Shown here one piece after another: positions 25,992-34,436 of a stretch of DNA of 64,000 bases (positions within the stretch are counted from its first letter, which is position 1; each line of letters starts with the position of its first letter). A model generated the notes under the pieces. That model made no database searches and was not told where the DNA came from. It worked only from the letters and a program-made list of their open reading frames with translations. The translations under genes and the position numbers were made by a program. Origin of the DNA: Clostridia bacterium. GTDB taxonomy: Bacteria > Bacillota > Clostridia > Christensenellales > Aristaeellaceae. The stretch lies in NCBI GenBank assembly GCA_017937655.1, contig JAGBDE010000023.1:38178-102177 (forward strand), read 5' to 3'.

Positions 25992-26417
25992 TCAGAAGGG
26001 CAAATCTTCGTCGTCAACTACTTCCTGGAAGCCGCTGGCAGCACGTGCAGCGGGGGCAGGGGCAGCAGACGCAGCGGGGGTATAAGCTGCTGCATCATCA
26101 GAGCGGGAGGACAGGAATTCCACGTCCTCGGCCATGACATCCAGGCTGGCGCGGGTGGTTCCGTCCTGACCCTGATAGGTGCTGACGGATACGCGGCCCA
26201 CAACGGCCACCTTGCGGCCCTTGGCCAGGTAGCGCTGGCAGTTTTCGCCCACGGCGTTCCATGCGGAAACCCGGAAGAAATCAGCCTCAGGCTGGTTGCT
26301 GTTCTGAGACCGGCGACGATTGACCGCCACAGTAAAGGAGCACACGGTGCTGCCGGTGGCTGTGGTGCGGGATTCGGGGTCACGGGTCAGATTGCCGATG
26401 ATGGTCAGTTTATTCAT
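25992..26417 (-). CDS. ssb: Single-stranded DNA-binding protein
   Basis: 141 residues. OB fold opening NKLTIIGNLTRDPESR, then DFFRVSAWN and GRVSVSTYQGQDG; an Ala/Pro-rich flexible tail ends in the DDEDLPF tip that recruits repair partners. Lies between rpsF and rpsR as in most Firmicutes. Confidence 0.97.
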   Translation of the reverse strand: MNKLTIIGNLTRDPESRTTATGSTVCSFTVAVNRRRSQNSNQPEADFFRVSAWNAVGENCQRYLAKGRKVAVVGRVSVSTYQGQDGTTRASLDVMAEDVEFLSSRSDDAAAYTPAASAAPAPAARAASGFQEVVDDEDLPF

Positions 26418-26432
26418 TGCTTACACCATCCT

Positions 26433-26843
26433 TTATTCTGCGGGGGTCTCGACGACTTCCTCGGCCTTTTCCTCGGCCACGGGAGCTTCCTGAGCGGGAG
26501 CAGCCACGGGGGCGGGAGTACGGACGGGACGGGGCTTCACGCTGTGCTTCTTCTCTTCCAGCTTGATGAAGAGATAGCGCAGGACGTTTTCGTTGATCTG
26601 CAGGTTACGCTCAATCTCGCGGGGGAGCTCGGCGGGGGCCTTCAGAGTGACCAGAACGTAGTAGCCTTCGGGCTTGTCGTTGATGGGGTAGGCCAGACGG
26701 CGCTTGCCCCAGAAAGTTTCATCGACCTTCTCGATTTCGCCGCCATTCTGAGCGATCAGTTCAGAGAACTTAGCAATCAGCTCATTGCGAGCGGTTTCCT
26801 CCAGCGCAGTGTCGATGATGTAGGTCAGTTCGTACCTATTCAT
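26433..26843 (-). CDS. rpsF: 30S ribosomal protein S6
   Basis: 136 residues starting MNRYELTYIID. An ATG 6 bases upstream is also possible, but the chosen one is better spaced from GGAGGTG. Core matches S6 (WGKRRLAYPINDKPEGYYVLV, INENVLRYLFIKLEEK). An Ala/Pro/Glu-rich tail of about 40 residues extends the usual 95. First gene of the operon. Confidence 0.95.
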   Translation of the reverse strand: MNRYELTYIIDTALEETARNELIAKFSELIAQNGGEIEKVDETFWGKRRLAYPINDKPEGYYVLVTLKAPAELPREIERNLQINENVLRYLFIKLEEKKHSVKPRPVRTPAPVAAPAQEAPVAEEKAEEVVETPAE

Positions 26844-26870
26844 TTCCATTTCACCTCCTCTTGGACTTAT

Positions 26871-26905
26871 GGCACCGCACCTTTTATGCGGTGCAAGGAT
26901 GTGCC
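26871..26905 (-). promoter_or_regulatory. rpsF leader hairpin, candidate S6:S18 binding site
   Basis: Minus strand: GCACCGCA and TGCGGTGC can form an 8-bp stem. Alternatively GGCAC/GTGCC and GCACC/GGTGC stack around an asymmetric internal loop. It lies between the promoter and the rpsF ribosome site. Known rpsF leaders bind the S6:S18 complex through a stem with a CCG element; a CCG is present here but I cannot prove it is in the bulge. Confidence 0.45.
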
Positions 26906-26913
26906 AAGAATGA

Positions 26914-26942
26914 ATTATATACCACTCTTTGAAGAAAAGCAA
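26914..26942 (-). promoter_or_regulatory. Promoter of the rpsF-ssb-rpsR operon
   Basis: Minus strand TTGCTT, 17 bases, TATAAT, 70 bases before rpsF. Confidence 0.82.
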
Positions 26943-27030
26943 GAATTTTCTTCATTTTTTTGTCATAAATTTTTCCGGGTGAAAAAAGGCCGAAAAAAAG
27001 ACAAAAAGTTTCGAAGATGGAATTTTCCTC

Positions 27031-27060
27031 TTGACGAAATGCCCCAAAAGCGAATAGAAT
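27031..27060 (+). promoter_or_regulatory. Promoter of the glycogen operon
   Basis: TTGACG, 18 bases, TAGAAT, about 78 bases before the glgB start. Confidence 0.7.
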
Positions 27061-27137
27061 AAGGATAGTAGAAAAACTGATAAGGTCCTGCGGCATTTCC
27101 ATGTTTTTGCCTTGGACAAATTTGAAGGGGAGATAGT

Positions 27138-29135
27138 ATGCTCTACCATGCCCCAACAGGTGAATACCGTGATTTTTTCCATCAGGGAACCAGCAGGCGT
27201 GCCTATGAAATGCTGGGCGCGCACCCTGTGATGGAAGGCGATACCCGCAAATGGCATTTCTGTGTCTGGGCGCCCAATGCAAAGCATGTGGCGCTTGTTG
27301 GCAGTTTCAACCATTATGACCGGGGCCGCAACCCCATGGTCAAACAGTACGATGGCACCTGGGAAATCCGTCTGGATGAAAGCTACCTCTGGCAGGATCT
27401 GCCTGCGGAAGGCTACCCCACCTACAAATTCGATATCCTCGGCCGGGACAACGTCTGGCGCATGAAGTCCGACCCCTACGCCTTTTTCAGCGAGGTCCGG
27501 CCCAACACCGCCAGCCGCCTGTACGATATGGAAGGCTACTGCTGGGGCGACCAGGAGTGGATTCAAAAGCGCGGCTCCCGCAATCCTTACGACAGTCCCC
27601 TCAATATATATGAAGTGCATCTGGGCTCCTGGCGCACCCATCCCGACGGCAGCCTCTACACCTACACCGAGTTTGCTGACGAGATCATCCCCTATGTGCT
27701 GGAGATGGGCTACACCCATATCGAGCTGCTGCCCTTGATGGAGCATCCCCTGGACATGAGCTGGGGCTACCAGGTCACCGGGTTCTACTCCGCCACCTCC
27801 CGCTACGGCGAGCCCAAGCAGCTGATGGAGCTGATCGACCGCTGCCACCAGGCCGGCATCGGCGTCATCCTGGACTGGGTGCCCTGCCACTTCCCCCGGG
27901 ACGGGCATGCCCTCTATCGCTTTGACGGCACCAGCCTGTACAATCACCCCGACCGCCGCCGGGGCGAGATCCCCCAGTGGGGCACCAAGCTGTTCGACTA
28001 TGCCCGCGGCGAAGTTTGCTCCTTCCTGCTTTCCAACGCCTGCTTCTGGCTGGATTGGTATCACGCCGACGGCCTGCGGGTGGACGCAGTCAGCGGCATC
28101 ATTTACTACGACTTCTGCAAGGAGCCCGGCCAGTACATTCCCAACTGCTTCGGCGGCAGGGAAAACCTGGACGGCATCAACTTCCTGCGCAGGATGAATG
28201 AAACCATCTACCACGATTTCCCCGGCGTGATGACCATCGCCGAGGAAAGCACCGCCTTCCCCATGATCACCGCCCCCACCTATCTGGGCGGCCTGGGCTT
28301 TGGCTTTAAGTGGAACATGGGCTGGATGAACGACATCCTTTCCTATATTAAGCTGGATCCCATCTACCGCAAGTATCACCACGACAAGCTGACCTTCAGC
28401 CTGTTCTACGCCTTCAACGAGAACTTCGTGCTGCCCTTCTCCCACGACGAGGTGGTTCACGGCAAGCACAGCATGCTGGACAAGAACCCGGGCGATCTGT
28501 GGCAGAAGTTTGCGGGCCTGCGCGCCCTGTACGGCTACACCATGGCCCATCCGGGCAAGAAGCTGCTGTTCATGGGCAGCGAATTTGCTCATTTTATTGA
28601 ATGGAAGTTTGACGATCAGCTGGACTGGTTCCTGCTGGTGTATGAGCGGCATCAGCCCCTGAAGGACTGCGTGCAGAAGCTGAACCACTTCTACAAGGAC
28701 ACCCCCGCCTTCTACGAGATAGACCGTTCCTGGGACGGCTTCCAGTGGATCAGCGCCAACGACACGGACAACAGCGTCCTGGCCTTCCTCCGTACCGACA
28801 AGGCCGGCAACGCCATCCTCTGCGTCAGCAACTTCACGCCTCAGTTCCTGCCGGTTTACCGCATCGGTCTGCCCTGCGACGGCACCCTGAACGAAGTCCT
28901 CAACACCGATCGGGCCGAGTTCGGCGGCAGCAACCAGTACAACGCCTACGAGCTCCACGCCATTCCTGGAGAGTTTGGTGGTTTCCCCTACTGGGCGGAA
29001 ATCTGCGTGCCCCCGCTGAGCACCGTGTACTTCCGCTATGACAAGATCCTCCCTCCCCCGCCCAAAAAGCGGGGTTACAGAATCGCGGGCACACTGGCTG
29101 CCCCCATTCGCGCAGGAAAGGGGGGAAAGAAATGA
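27138..29135 (+). CDS. glgB: 1,4-alpha-glucan branching enzyme GlgB
   Basis: 665 residues. A CBM48 domain (FCVWAPNAKHVALVGSFNHYDRG) is followed by the GH13 barrel: YEVHLGSW, GYTHIELLPLMEHP, DWVPCHFP, GLRVDAV with the nucleophile Asp316, MTIAEE with the acid Glu369, and LPFSHDEVVHGK. It forms alpha-1,6 branches in glycogen. AAGGGGAGA precedes the ATG. First gene of glgB-glgC-glgD-glgA. Confidence 0.96.
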   Translation: MLYHAPTGEYRDFFHQGTSRRAYEMLGAHPVMEGDTRKWHFCVWAPNAKHVALVGSFNHYDRGRNPMVKQYDGTWEIRLDESYLWQDLPAEGYPTYKFDILGRDNVWRMKSDPYAFFSEVRPNTASRLYDMEGYCWGDQEWIQKRGSRNPYDSPLNIYEVHLGSWRTHPDGSLYTYTEFADEIIPYVLEMGYTHIELLPLMEHPLDMSWGYQVTGFYSATSRYGEPKQLMELIDRCHQAGIGVILDWVPCHFPRDGHALYRFDGTSLYNHPDRRRGEIPQWGTKLFDYARGEVCSFLLSNACFWLDWYHADGLRVDAVSGIIYYDFCKEPGQYIPNCFGGRENLDGINFLRRMNETIYHDFPGVMTIAEESTAFPMITAPTYLGGLGFGFKWNMGWMNDILSYIKLDPIYRKYHHDKLTFSLFYAFNENFVLPFSHDEVVHGKHSMLDKNPGDLWQKFAGLRALYGYTMAHPGKKLLFMGSEFAHFIEWKFDDQLDWFLLVYERHQPLKDCVQKLNHFYKDTPAFYEIDRSWDGFQWISANDTDNSVLAFLRTDKAGNAILCVSNFTPQFLPVYRIGLPCDGTLNEVLNTDRAEFGGSNQYNAYELHAIPGEFGGFPYWAEICVPPLSTVYFRYDKILPPPPKKRGYRIAGTLAAPIRAGKGGKK

Positions 29136-29151
29136 CTCACTTCCTTATCCC

Positions 29152-29170
29152 TTATCCCCGGGCGGGATAA
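29152..29170 (+). other. Intercistronic hairpin glgB-glgC
   Basis: TTATCCC / GGGATAA, 7-bp perfect stem with a 5-base loop and no U tract, so transcription likely reads through. Confidence 0.45.
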
Positions 29171-29228
29171 TCCATCATACATCGCCAATCCGGAATTCCA
29201 AGAATAAATTGAAGGAGTGACCCTTCCC

Positions 29229-30404
29229 ATGAAAAACAAAAAGCAATGTGTCGCAATGCTTTTGGCAGGCGGCCAAGGCAGCCGTCTGGGCATCCTCACC
29301 ACCGAAATGGCTAAGCCGGCTATCCCCTATGGCGGCAAGTACCGCATCATTGACTTCCCCCTGAGCAACTGCACCAACAGCGGTGTGGACGTGGTCGGCG
29401 TGCTGACCCAGTACCAGCCCCTGGCCCTGAACGCCTACATCGGCAGCGGCGCTCCCTGGGACCTTGACCTTGCCCACGGCGGCGTGTACGTGCTGCCCCC
29501 CTACATGACCGGCAAGACCGGCGAGTGGTATTCCGGTACCGCCAACGCCATCTACCAGAACATGCAGTTCATTGAGCAGTTCGACGCTGACTACGTGCTC
29601 ATCCTCAGCGGCGACCACATCTACAAGATGGACTACAACAAGATGCTCCGCGACCACATCAAGAACAACGCCGACTGCACCATCGCCGTCCGCGAGGTTC
29701 CGTGGGAAGAAGCCAGCCGCTTCGGCATCATGAACACCAACCCCGATAACTCCATCAGCGAATTTGAAGAGAAGCCCGCCAACCCCAAGAGCAACAAGGC
29801 CAGCATGGGCGTGTACATCTTCACCTGGGACAAGCTGCGCAAGTACCTGACCGAGGACGCCGCCAATCCCAACAGCTCCAACGACTTCGGCAAGAACATC
29901 ATCCCCAATATGCTGGGCGACAAGCAGCGCATGTTCGCTTACGACTTCGAAGGCTACTGGAAGGACGTGGGAACCATCGAAAGCCTCTGGGAGGCCAATA
30001 TGGACCTGCTGGAGCTGCCCATGCCCATCGACCTGTATGACAAGAAGTGGCGCATCTACGGCCGCAGCCCCGGACTGGCCCCCCATTTCGTGGCCGAGGG
30101 CGGTAGCGTGGAAAAGAGCCTGATCACCGAAGGCTGCGAGGTCTACGGTAAGGTCAACCACAGCGTGGTCTTCGCCGGTGTTACCATCCGTGAAGGCGCC
30201 TGCGTGGAAGACTGCGTGCTCATGCCCGGCTGCGTCATCGAGCGCGGCGCACAGGTCCGCCGTGCCATCATCGCGGAAGACGCCGTCATCGGCGCCGGCG
30301 CTGTGGTGGGCGAAACCACCGGCAACATCGCCGTGGTCGGCGCAAACGTGAAGCTTCCCGCCGGCGCAACCGTCAAGGCTGGCGAGCAGTATAACGAGAA
30401 ATAA
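29229..30404 (+). CDS. glgC: Glucose-1-phosphate adenylyltransferase GlgC (catalytic subunit)
   Basis: 391 residues from the ATG after GAAGGAG; an in-frame GTG sits inside the ribosome site and is rejected. The nucleotide loop [40 protein letters not shown] and [12 protein letters not shown] are intact; the C-terminal left-handed beta-helix has isoleucine-patch repeats. It makes ADP-glucose for glycogen and pairs with GlgD encoded next. Confidence 0.96.
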   Translation: MKNKKQCVAMLLAGGQGSRLGILTTEMAKPAIPYGGKYRIIDFPLSNCTNSGVDVVGVLTQYQPLALNAYIGSGAPWDLDLAHGGVYVLPPYMTGKTGEWYSGTANAIYQNMQFIEQFDADYVLILSGDHIYKMDYNKMLRDHIKNNADCTIAVREVPWEEASRFGIMNTNPDNSISEFEEKPANPKSNKASMGVYIFTWDKLRKYLTEDAANPNSSNDFGKNIIPNMLGDKQRMFAYDFEGYWKDVGTIESLWEANMDLLELPMPIDLYDKKWRIYGRSPGLAPHFVAEGGSVEKSLITEGCEVYGKVNHSVVFAGVTIREGACVEDCVLMPGCVIERGAQVRRAIIAEDAVIGAGAVVGETTGNIAVVGANVKLPAGATVKAGEQYNEK

Positions 30405-30452
30405 GCCCCCGAAAAGGCTATCCCATATTTTTGACAAAGTGAGGAGAACACC

Positions 30453-31571
30453 ATGAAAGATGTAATGGGTGTGATTTATACCGGTGATAAGGACAGCTTC
30501 CTTCGGGAGTTGACTCTTGTTCGCGCCATCGCTGCTCTTCCCGTTGCCGGACGCTACCGCGTGATTGACTTCCTGGTTTCCAGCATGGTCAACAGCGGCG
30601 TGCGCAACGTGGGCGTTATCATGCAGAAAAACTACCACAGCCTGATGGACCATCTGGGCAGCGGCAAGGAATGGGACCTCCACGGCAAGCGTGACGGTCT
30701 GTACATTCTGCCTCCCTTCCTGACCCGCGAGAACGTGGGCGTTTACAATGGTTCTCTGGATGCCCTGCACTCCAACATGAACTACCTGCGCCGTTCCCGC
30801 CAGGACTATGTGCTGTTCACCAACAGCCTGATCCTCTACAACCCCAAGCTGGACGAAATGTTCGACCAGCTGGATGACAGCTGCGACGCCGTGATGATGT
30901 ACACCAAGGATCCTGCCATGCAGCGTCCCGAGTACGGCACCTACTTCGATGTGAACGAAGACGGCTTCGTTACCGACGTGGAAATCGACCCCACCAAGCC
31001 CCGCTACGAGAATACCTCCATGGACGCCCTGCTGATCTCCAAGAAGCTGCTCATCGACCTGATTGACCGGGGCGTGGCCCACGGCTATCATGACCTGATG
31101 CGGGATGTTATGCAGCGCATGATCCGCGACGCCGGCCTGAAGGTGAAGGGCTACGAGTACAAGGACATCTGCTTCCGCCTGGACAGCGTGCAGAGCTACT
31201 TCAACTTCAACATGAAGACCCTGGATACCGCCGTGCGCCACGAGCTGTTCCGGGAAGACCGTCCCATCTACACCAAGGTGCGCGACGAACTGCCCGCCCG
31301 CTACATGGAAGACGCCAAGGTCCTCAACTCCATGGTGGCTGACGGCTGCATCATCAACGGCACTCTGGATCACAGCGTGCTGTTCCGCGGCGTGCGCGTG
31401 GAAAAGGGCGCTACCGTCAAGAACTGCATCCTGATGCAGGACGCCTACATCGAGGAAGGCGCTTATCTGGAGAACTGCATCCTGGATAAGCAGGCCCACA
31501 TCAAGAAGGACGTGCGGCTCATCGGGCCCAAGGCCTACCCCATCGTTATCTCCAAGAACATGGTGATCTGA
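30453..31571 (+). CDS. glgD: GlgD, regulatory-type ADP-glucose pyrophosphorylase subunit
   Basis: 372 residues, homologous to GlgC over its length (YRVIDFLVSSMVNSGVRNVG, beta-helix C-terminus) but lacking the GGxGxRL nucleotide loop and the GDH catalytic segment. In Firmicutes GlgD forms a heterotetramer with GlgC and raises its activity. AGTGAGGAG precedes the ATG. Confidence 0.94.
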   Translation: MKDVMGVIYTGDKDSFLRELTLVRAIAALPVAGRYRVIDFLVSSMVNSGVRNVGVIMQKNYHSLMDHLGSGKEWDLHGKRDGLYILPPFLTRENVGVYNGSLDALHSNMNYLRRSRQDYVLFTNSLILYNPKLDEMFDQLDDSCDAVMMYTKDPAMQRPEYGTYFDVNEDGFVTDVEIDPTKPRYENTSMDALLISKKLLIDLIDRGVAHGYHDLMRDVMQRMIRDAGLKVKGYEYKDICFRLDSVQSYFNFNMKTLDTAVRHELFREDRPIYTKVRDELPARYMEDAKVLNSMVADGCIINGTLDHSVLFRGVRVEKGATVKNCILMQDAYIEEGAYLENCILDKQAHIKKDVRLIGPKAYPIVISKNMVI

Positions 31572-31578
31572 CCTTCCC

Positions 31579-31603
31579 GCCCGGAACATATTCTGTTCCG
31601 GGC
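31579..31603 (+). other. Intercistronic hairpin glgD-glgA
   Basis: GCCCGGAACA / TGTTCCGGGC, 10-bp perfect stem, 5-base loop, not followed by a T run. Probably read through, possibly an RNA-stability element. Confidence 0.5.
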
Positions 31604-31640
31604 ATCTCTTCCATCATAAAACGGACAAGGAGTTGTTACT

Positions 31641-33077
31641 ATGAAGATTCTGTTTACCTCCAGCGAATGCGTCCCATTCGTCAAAACCGGCGGCCTGGCC
31701 GACGTGGTTGGCGCTCTGGGCCCTGTGCTTGCCAAGATGGGCCACGACGTGCGCGTGATGGTTCCCATGTACACCGCCATCGATTCCAAGTGGCAGCAGC
31801 AGATGGAGTTTGAGCTGAACTTTGACGTGCAGCTGGGTTGGCGGCGGCAGTATTGCGGCATCAACACCCTCCGCAAGGACGGCGTCACCTACTACTTCCT
31901 GGATAACAAGTACTACTTCGGCCGGCCCTACATTTACGGCCTGGGCGGCGACGAATACGAGCGCTATGGCTTCTTCTGCCGCGCTGCGCTGAACGCCCTG
32001 CCCCTGCTGGACTTCCAGCCGGACATCATTCACGCTCATGACTGGCAGAGCGGCATGATCCCCGCCCTGCTCAAGATCCAGTACGCTCACCTGCCCTTCT
32101 ATTCCAAGATGAAGAGCATGTTCACCATCCACAACCTGCAGTACCAGGGCATTTTCGGCATCAAGGAAGTGCAGGACGTTCTGGGCCTGGGCGACGATCT
32201 GTTCACCAACGACAAACTGGAGTGCTTCGGCTGCGCCAACTTCATGAAGGCCGGTCTGGTCTATGCGGACGTCATCACCACCGTCAGCCCCAGCTATGCT
32301 GAGGAAATCACCACCGCCTACTACGGCGAGCGTCTGGACGGCCTGATTCGCGCCCGTCATGACAGCCTCTACGGCGTGCTCAACGGCATCGACGTGGATG
32401 AGTACAATCCCGAGACCGATCCGCTGATCTATCACAACTACACCAAGGAAACCATCGAAACCAAGCAGAAGAACAAGATGGCCCTGCAGAAGGATCTGGG
32501 TCTGGAAGTGAATCCGGACATCCCCCTCATCGCCATGGTTGGCCGTCTGAGCAATCAGAAGGGCCTGGATCTGGTGGACTGCGTGCTGGGCGATATCATG
32601 AACGAGAACGTGCAGCTGGCCGTGCTGGGCATGGGCGAAGCCCGTTACACCAACCTGTTCAGCTGGGCTGAGCAGCAGTACCGCGGCAAGATGGCCGCCC
32701 GCTTCGCCATGGACCACGCTCTGGCCCATCGCCTGTATGCCGGCGCGGACTTCTTCCTGATGCCCTCCCTGTTCGAGCCCTGCGGCCTGAGCCAGCTCAT
32801 CTCCCTGCGCTACGGCACCATCCCGATCGTCCGCGAAACCGGCGGCCTGCGGGACACCGTGCTCAGCTACAACAAGTACAACCAGGAAGGCAACGGCTTC
32901 ACCTTCCTCAACTACAACGCCCACGACATGCTGAACGTGATCCGTCGCGCACTGGGTTACTACCGCGACCAGAAGGACGTGATCCGCACCCTGCAGGAGC
33001 GCGGCATGAGCGGCGATTACAGCTGGGGCCACAGCGCACAGGACTACGTGAAGATCTACAAAAAAATGATGGGCTGA
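31641..33077 (+). CDS. glgA: Glycogen synthase GlgA
   Basis: 478 residues. The GT5 ADP-glucose loop KTGGLADVVGAL begins at Lys15; HAHDWQSGMIP, TIHNLQYQG, GVLNGIDVDEYNP, GRLSNQKGLDL and the E-x7-E segment PSLFEPCGLSQLISLRYG follow. It elongates alpha-1,4 glucan. Last gene of the operon; a strong terminator follows. Confidence 0.96.
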   Translation: MKILFTSSECVPFVKTGGLADVVGALGPVLAKMGHDVRVMVPMYTAIDSKWQQQMEFELNFDVQLGWRRQYCGINTLRKDGVTYYFLDNKYYFGRPYIYGLGGDEYERYGFFCRAALNALPLLDFQPDIIHAHDWQSGMIPALLKIQYAHLPFYSKMKSMFTIHNLQYQGIFGIKEVQDVLGLGDDLFTNDKLECFGCANFMKAGLVYADVITTVSPSYAEEITTAYYGERLDGLIRARHDSLYGVLNGIDVDEYNPETDPLIYHNYTKETIETKQKNKMALQKDLGLEVNPDIPLIAMVGRLSNQKGLDLVDCVLGDIMNENVQLAVLGMGEARYTNLFSWAEQQYRGKMAARFAMDHALAHRLYAGADFFLMPSLFEPCGLSQLISLRYGTIPIVRETGGLRDTVLSYNKYNQEGNGFTFLNYNAHDMLNVIRRALGYYRDQKDVIRTLQERGMSGDYSWGHSAQDYVKIYKKMMG

Positions 33078-33092
33078 TTTCCCCCATCCATC

Positions 33093-33130
33093 GGCCGGAG
33101 CACCTGAAAAACGGGCTCCGGCCCTTTTTT
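33093..33130 (+). terminator. Terminator of the glycogen operon
   Basis: GGCCGGAGC / GCTCCGGCC stem followed by CTTTTTT. Confidence 0.93.
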
Positions 33131-33173
33131 CCGTATAAATCCTGTATTTTTATAAAGAACTGCCGGTCATGCG

Positions 33174-33202
33174 TTGACAAAAATCGCAGTAGGTGGTATC
33201 AT
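33174..33202 (+). promoter_or_regulatory. Promoter of the metNIQ leader
   Basis: TTGACA, exactly 17 bases, TATCAT. Predicted start near 33208. A small GGTG-GCAA-CACC hairpin with a GNRA tetraloop (33219-33230) opens the transcript. Confidence 0.85.
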
Positions 33203-33251
33203 ACCTTCATTCAATCAAGGTGGCAACACCGGAAGTTAGGAGGAGTCGCGC

Positions 33252-33329
33252 GTGACGAACCTATGTGCCATGCGGTGCTACATGATGTGTGCGTGCGATT
33301 GCCCGTACTATTGTTGTTGCGCCGCTTAA
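33252..33329 (+). CDS. Cysteine-rich leader peptide (25 codons, 8 Cys)
   Basis: GTG start 8 bases after AGGAGG (33238-33243), stop TAA at 33327. Peptide: MTNLCAMRCYMMCACDCPYY followed by CCCAA. Cys at 5, 9, 13, 15, 17, 21, 22 and 23; internal Met at 7, 11 and 12. It is too short and too biased to be a normal protein gene, but has the best ribosome site in the neighbourhood, starts about 45 bases after the predicted transcription start and ends 15 bases before a terminator stem. This matches leader peptides that sense an aminoacyl-tRNA through ribosome stalling; here the sensed residue would be cysteine. Confidence 0.82.
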   Translation: MTNLCAMRCYMMCACDCPYYCCCAA

Positions 33330-33343
33330 TGGATTCGCTTTCC

Positions 33344-33378
33344 AAGCCCGCCTCGCAATAGTGCGAGACGGGTTTTTT
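33344..33378 (+). terminator. Attenuator terminator before metN
   Basis: AAGCCCGCCTCGCA / TGCGAGACGGGTTT: 13 pairs with one C-A mismatch, 4-base loop, then a T run. It lies between the leader peptide and metN. The Cys-codon run (33314-33321) can pair with 33354-33361, i.e. the upper 5' arm plus loop, forming an alternative antiterminator. Confidence 0.88.
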
Positions 33379-33419
33379 CTTAGCAACGAGCGCAATTCAG
33401 GAAAGGATGTGGACACACA

Positions 33420-34436
33420 ATGTCCGAAACCCATGTGCCGCAGATTCAGCTGCAGGGGCTGACCAAGATCTACCCCATCCCCGGCGGCGAAGTTCAGGCG
33501 CTGAACAATATCAACCTGACCATTGAAAAGGGCGATATCTTTGGCATTATCGGCATGAGCGGCGCTGGCAAAAGCACGCTGATCCGCTGCCTGAACCGGC
33601 TGGATACCCCCAACGATGGCAAGATCCTCATCGACGGTGAGGACATCCTGGCCATGGACAAGAAAAGCCTGCTGGCCACCCGCCGCCGCATGGCCATGAT
33701 CTTCCAGCAGTTCAACCTGCTGATGCAGAAGAACGTCGCCCGGAACGTGCGGTACCCCCTGGAAATTGCCGGCGTGCCCACCGAGGAAGCCGACAAGCGG
33801 GTGATGGAGCTGCTGGAAATCGTCGGTCTGGAAAGCAAGGCCAAGTCTTATCCCGCCCAGCTGTCCGGCGGCCAGAAGCAGCGCGTGGCCATCGCCCGTG
33901 CCTTGGCCAGCAACCCGGAAATGCTCCTGTGCGATGAAGCCACCAGCGCCCTGGACCCCATGACCACCCAGAGCATCCTGGATCTGCTCAAGCGCATCAA
34001 CAGCGAGATGGGCATCACCGTGGTGCTGATCACCCACGAAATGGCCGTAATCCGCCAGATCTGCAACAAGGTTGCCATTCTGGACGGCGGCAAGCTGGTG
34101 GAGCAGGGCACCGTGGACGACGTGTTCATGCACACCAAATCCGCTGCCGGCAAGCGTCTGTTCGGCATCCTGCCGGACACCGAGAAAGCTGAAATCCCCA
34201 CCCAGCCTTCCCTGCGCATCGTGTTTGACGGTGCGTCCTCCGGGCAGCCCATCATCAGCCGCCTGGCCAAGGAGCTGGATATGGACGTGAACATCCTGTC
34301 CGCCAACATGCACCAGCTCAACGACAAAACCTACGGCCAGATGCTGATCCAGCGTCCCGCCGATCCCGCCGACGTAAAGCGGGTCATGGAATACCTTCGT
34401 AATAACGGCCTGAATGTAGAGGAGGTGCACGGCTGA
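33420..34436 (+). CDS. metN: Methionine-type ABC transporter ATPase MetN
   Basis: 338 residues. Walker A GMSGAGKST, Q-loop, signature LSGGQKQR, Walker B LLCDEATSALD and a His-loop are present, followed by a C-terminal NIL domain (from about 265), which in MetN binds the amino acid and trans-inhibits transport. Family members import D/L-methionine; some relatives carry cystine or other sulphur amino acids. The cysteine-rich leader upstream argues that sulphur amino-acid supply controls it. No SAM riboswitch was seen. Confidence 0.9.
   Translation: MSETHVPQIQLQGLTKIYPIPGGEVQALNNINLTIEKGDIFGIIGMSGAGKSTLIRCLNRLDTPNDGKILIDGEDILAMDKKSLLATRRRMAMIFQQFNLLMQKNVARNVRYPLEIAGVPTEEADKRVMELLEIVGLESKAKSYPAQLSGGQKQRVAIARALASNPEMLLCDEATSALDPMTTQSILDLLKRINSEMGITVVLITHEMAVIRQICNKVAILDGGKLVEQGTVDDVFMHTKSAAGKRLFGILPDTEKAEIPTQPSLRIVFDGASSGQPIISRLAKELDMDVNILSANMHQLNDKTYGQMLIQRPADPADVKRVMEYLRNNGLNVEEVHG

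Noticed and set aside
33211..33240. T-box-like AAGGTGGCAACACC in the metN leader
   Set aside because: Too close to the transcription start, no specifier stem I, and the sequence forms a small GNRA hairpin instead.
33203..33380. SAM-I riboswitch before metN
   Set aside because: The conserved S-box core sequences are missing and the region is occupied by a leader peptide and its terminator.
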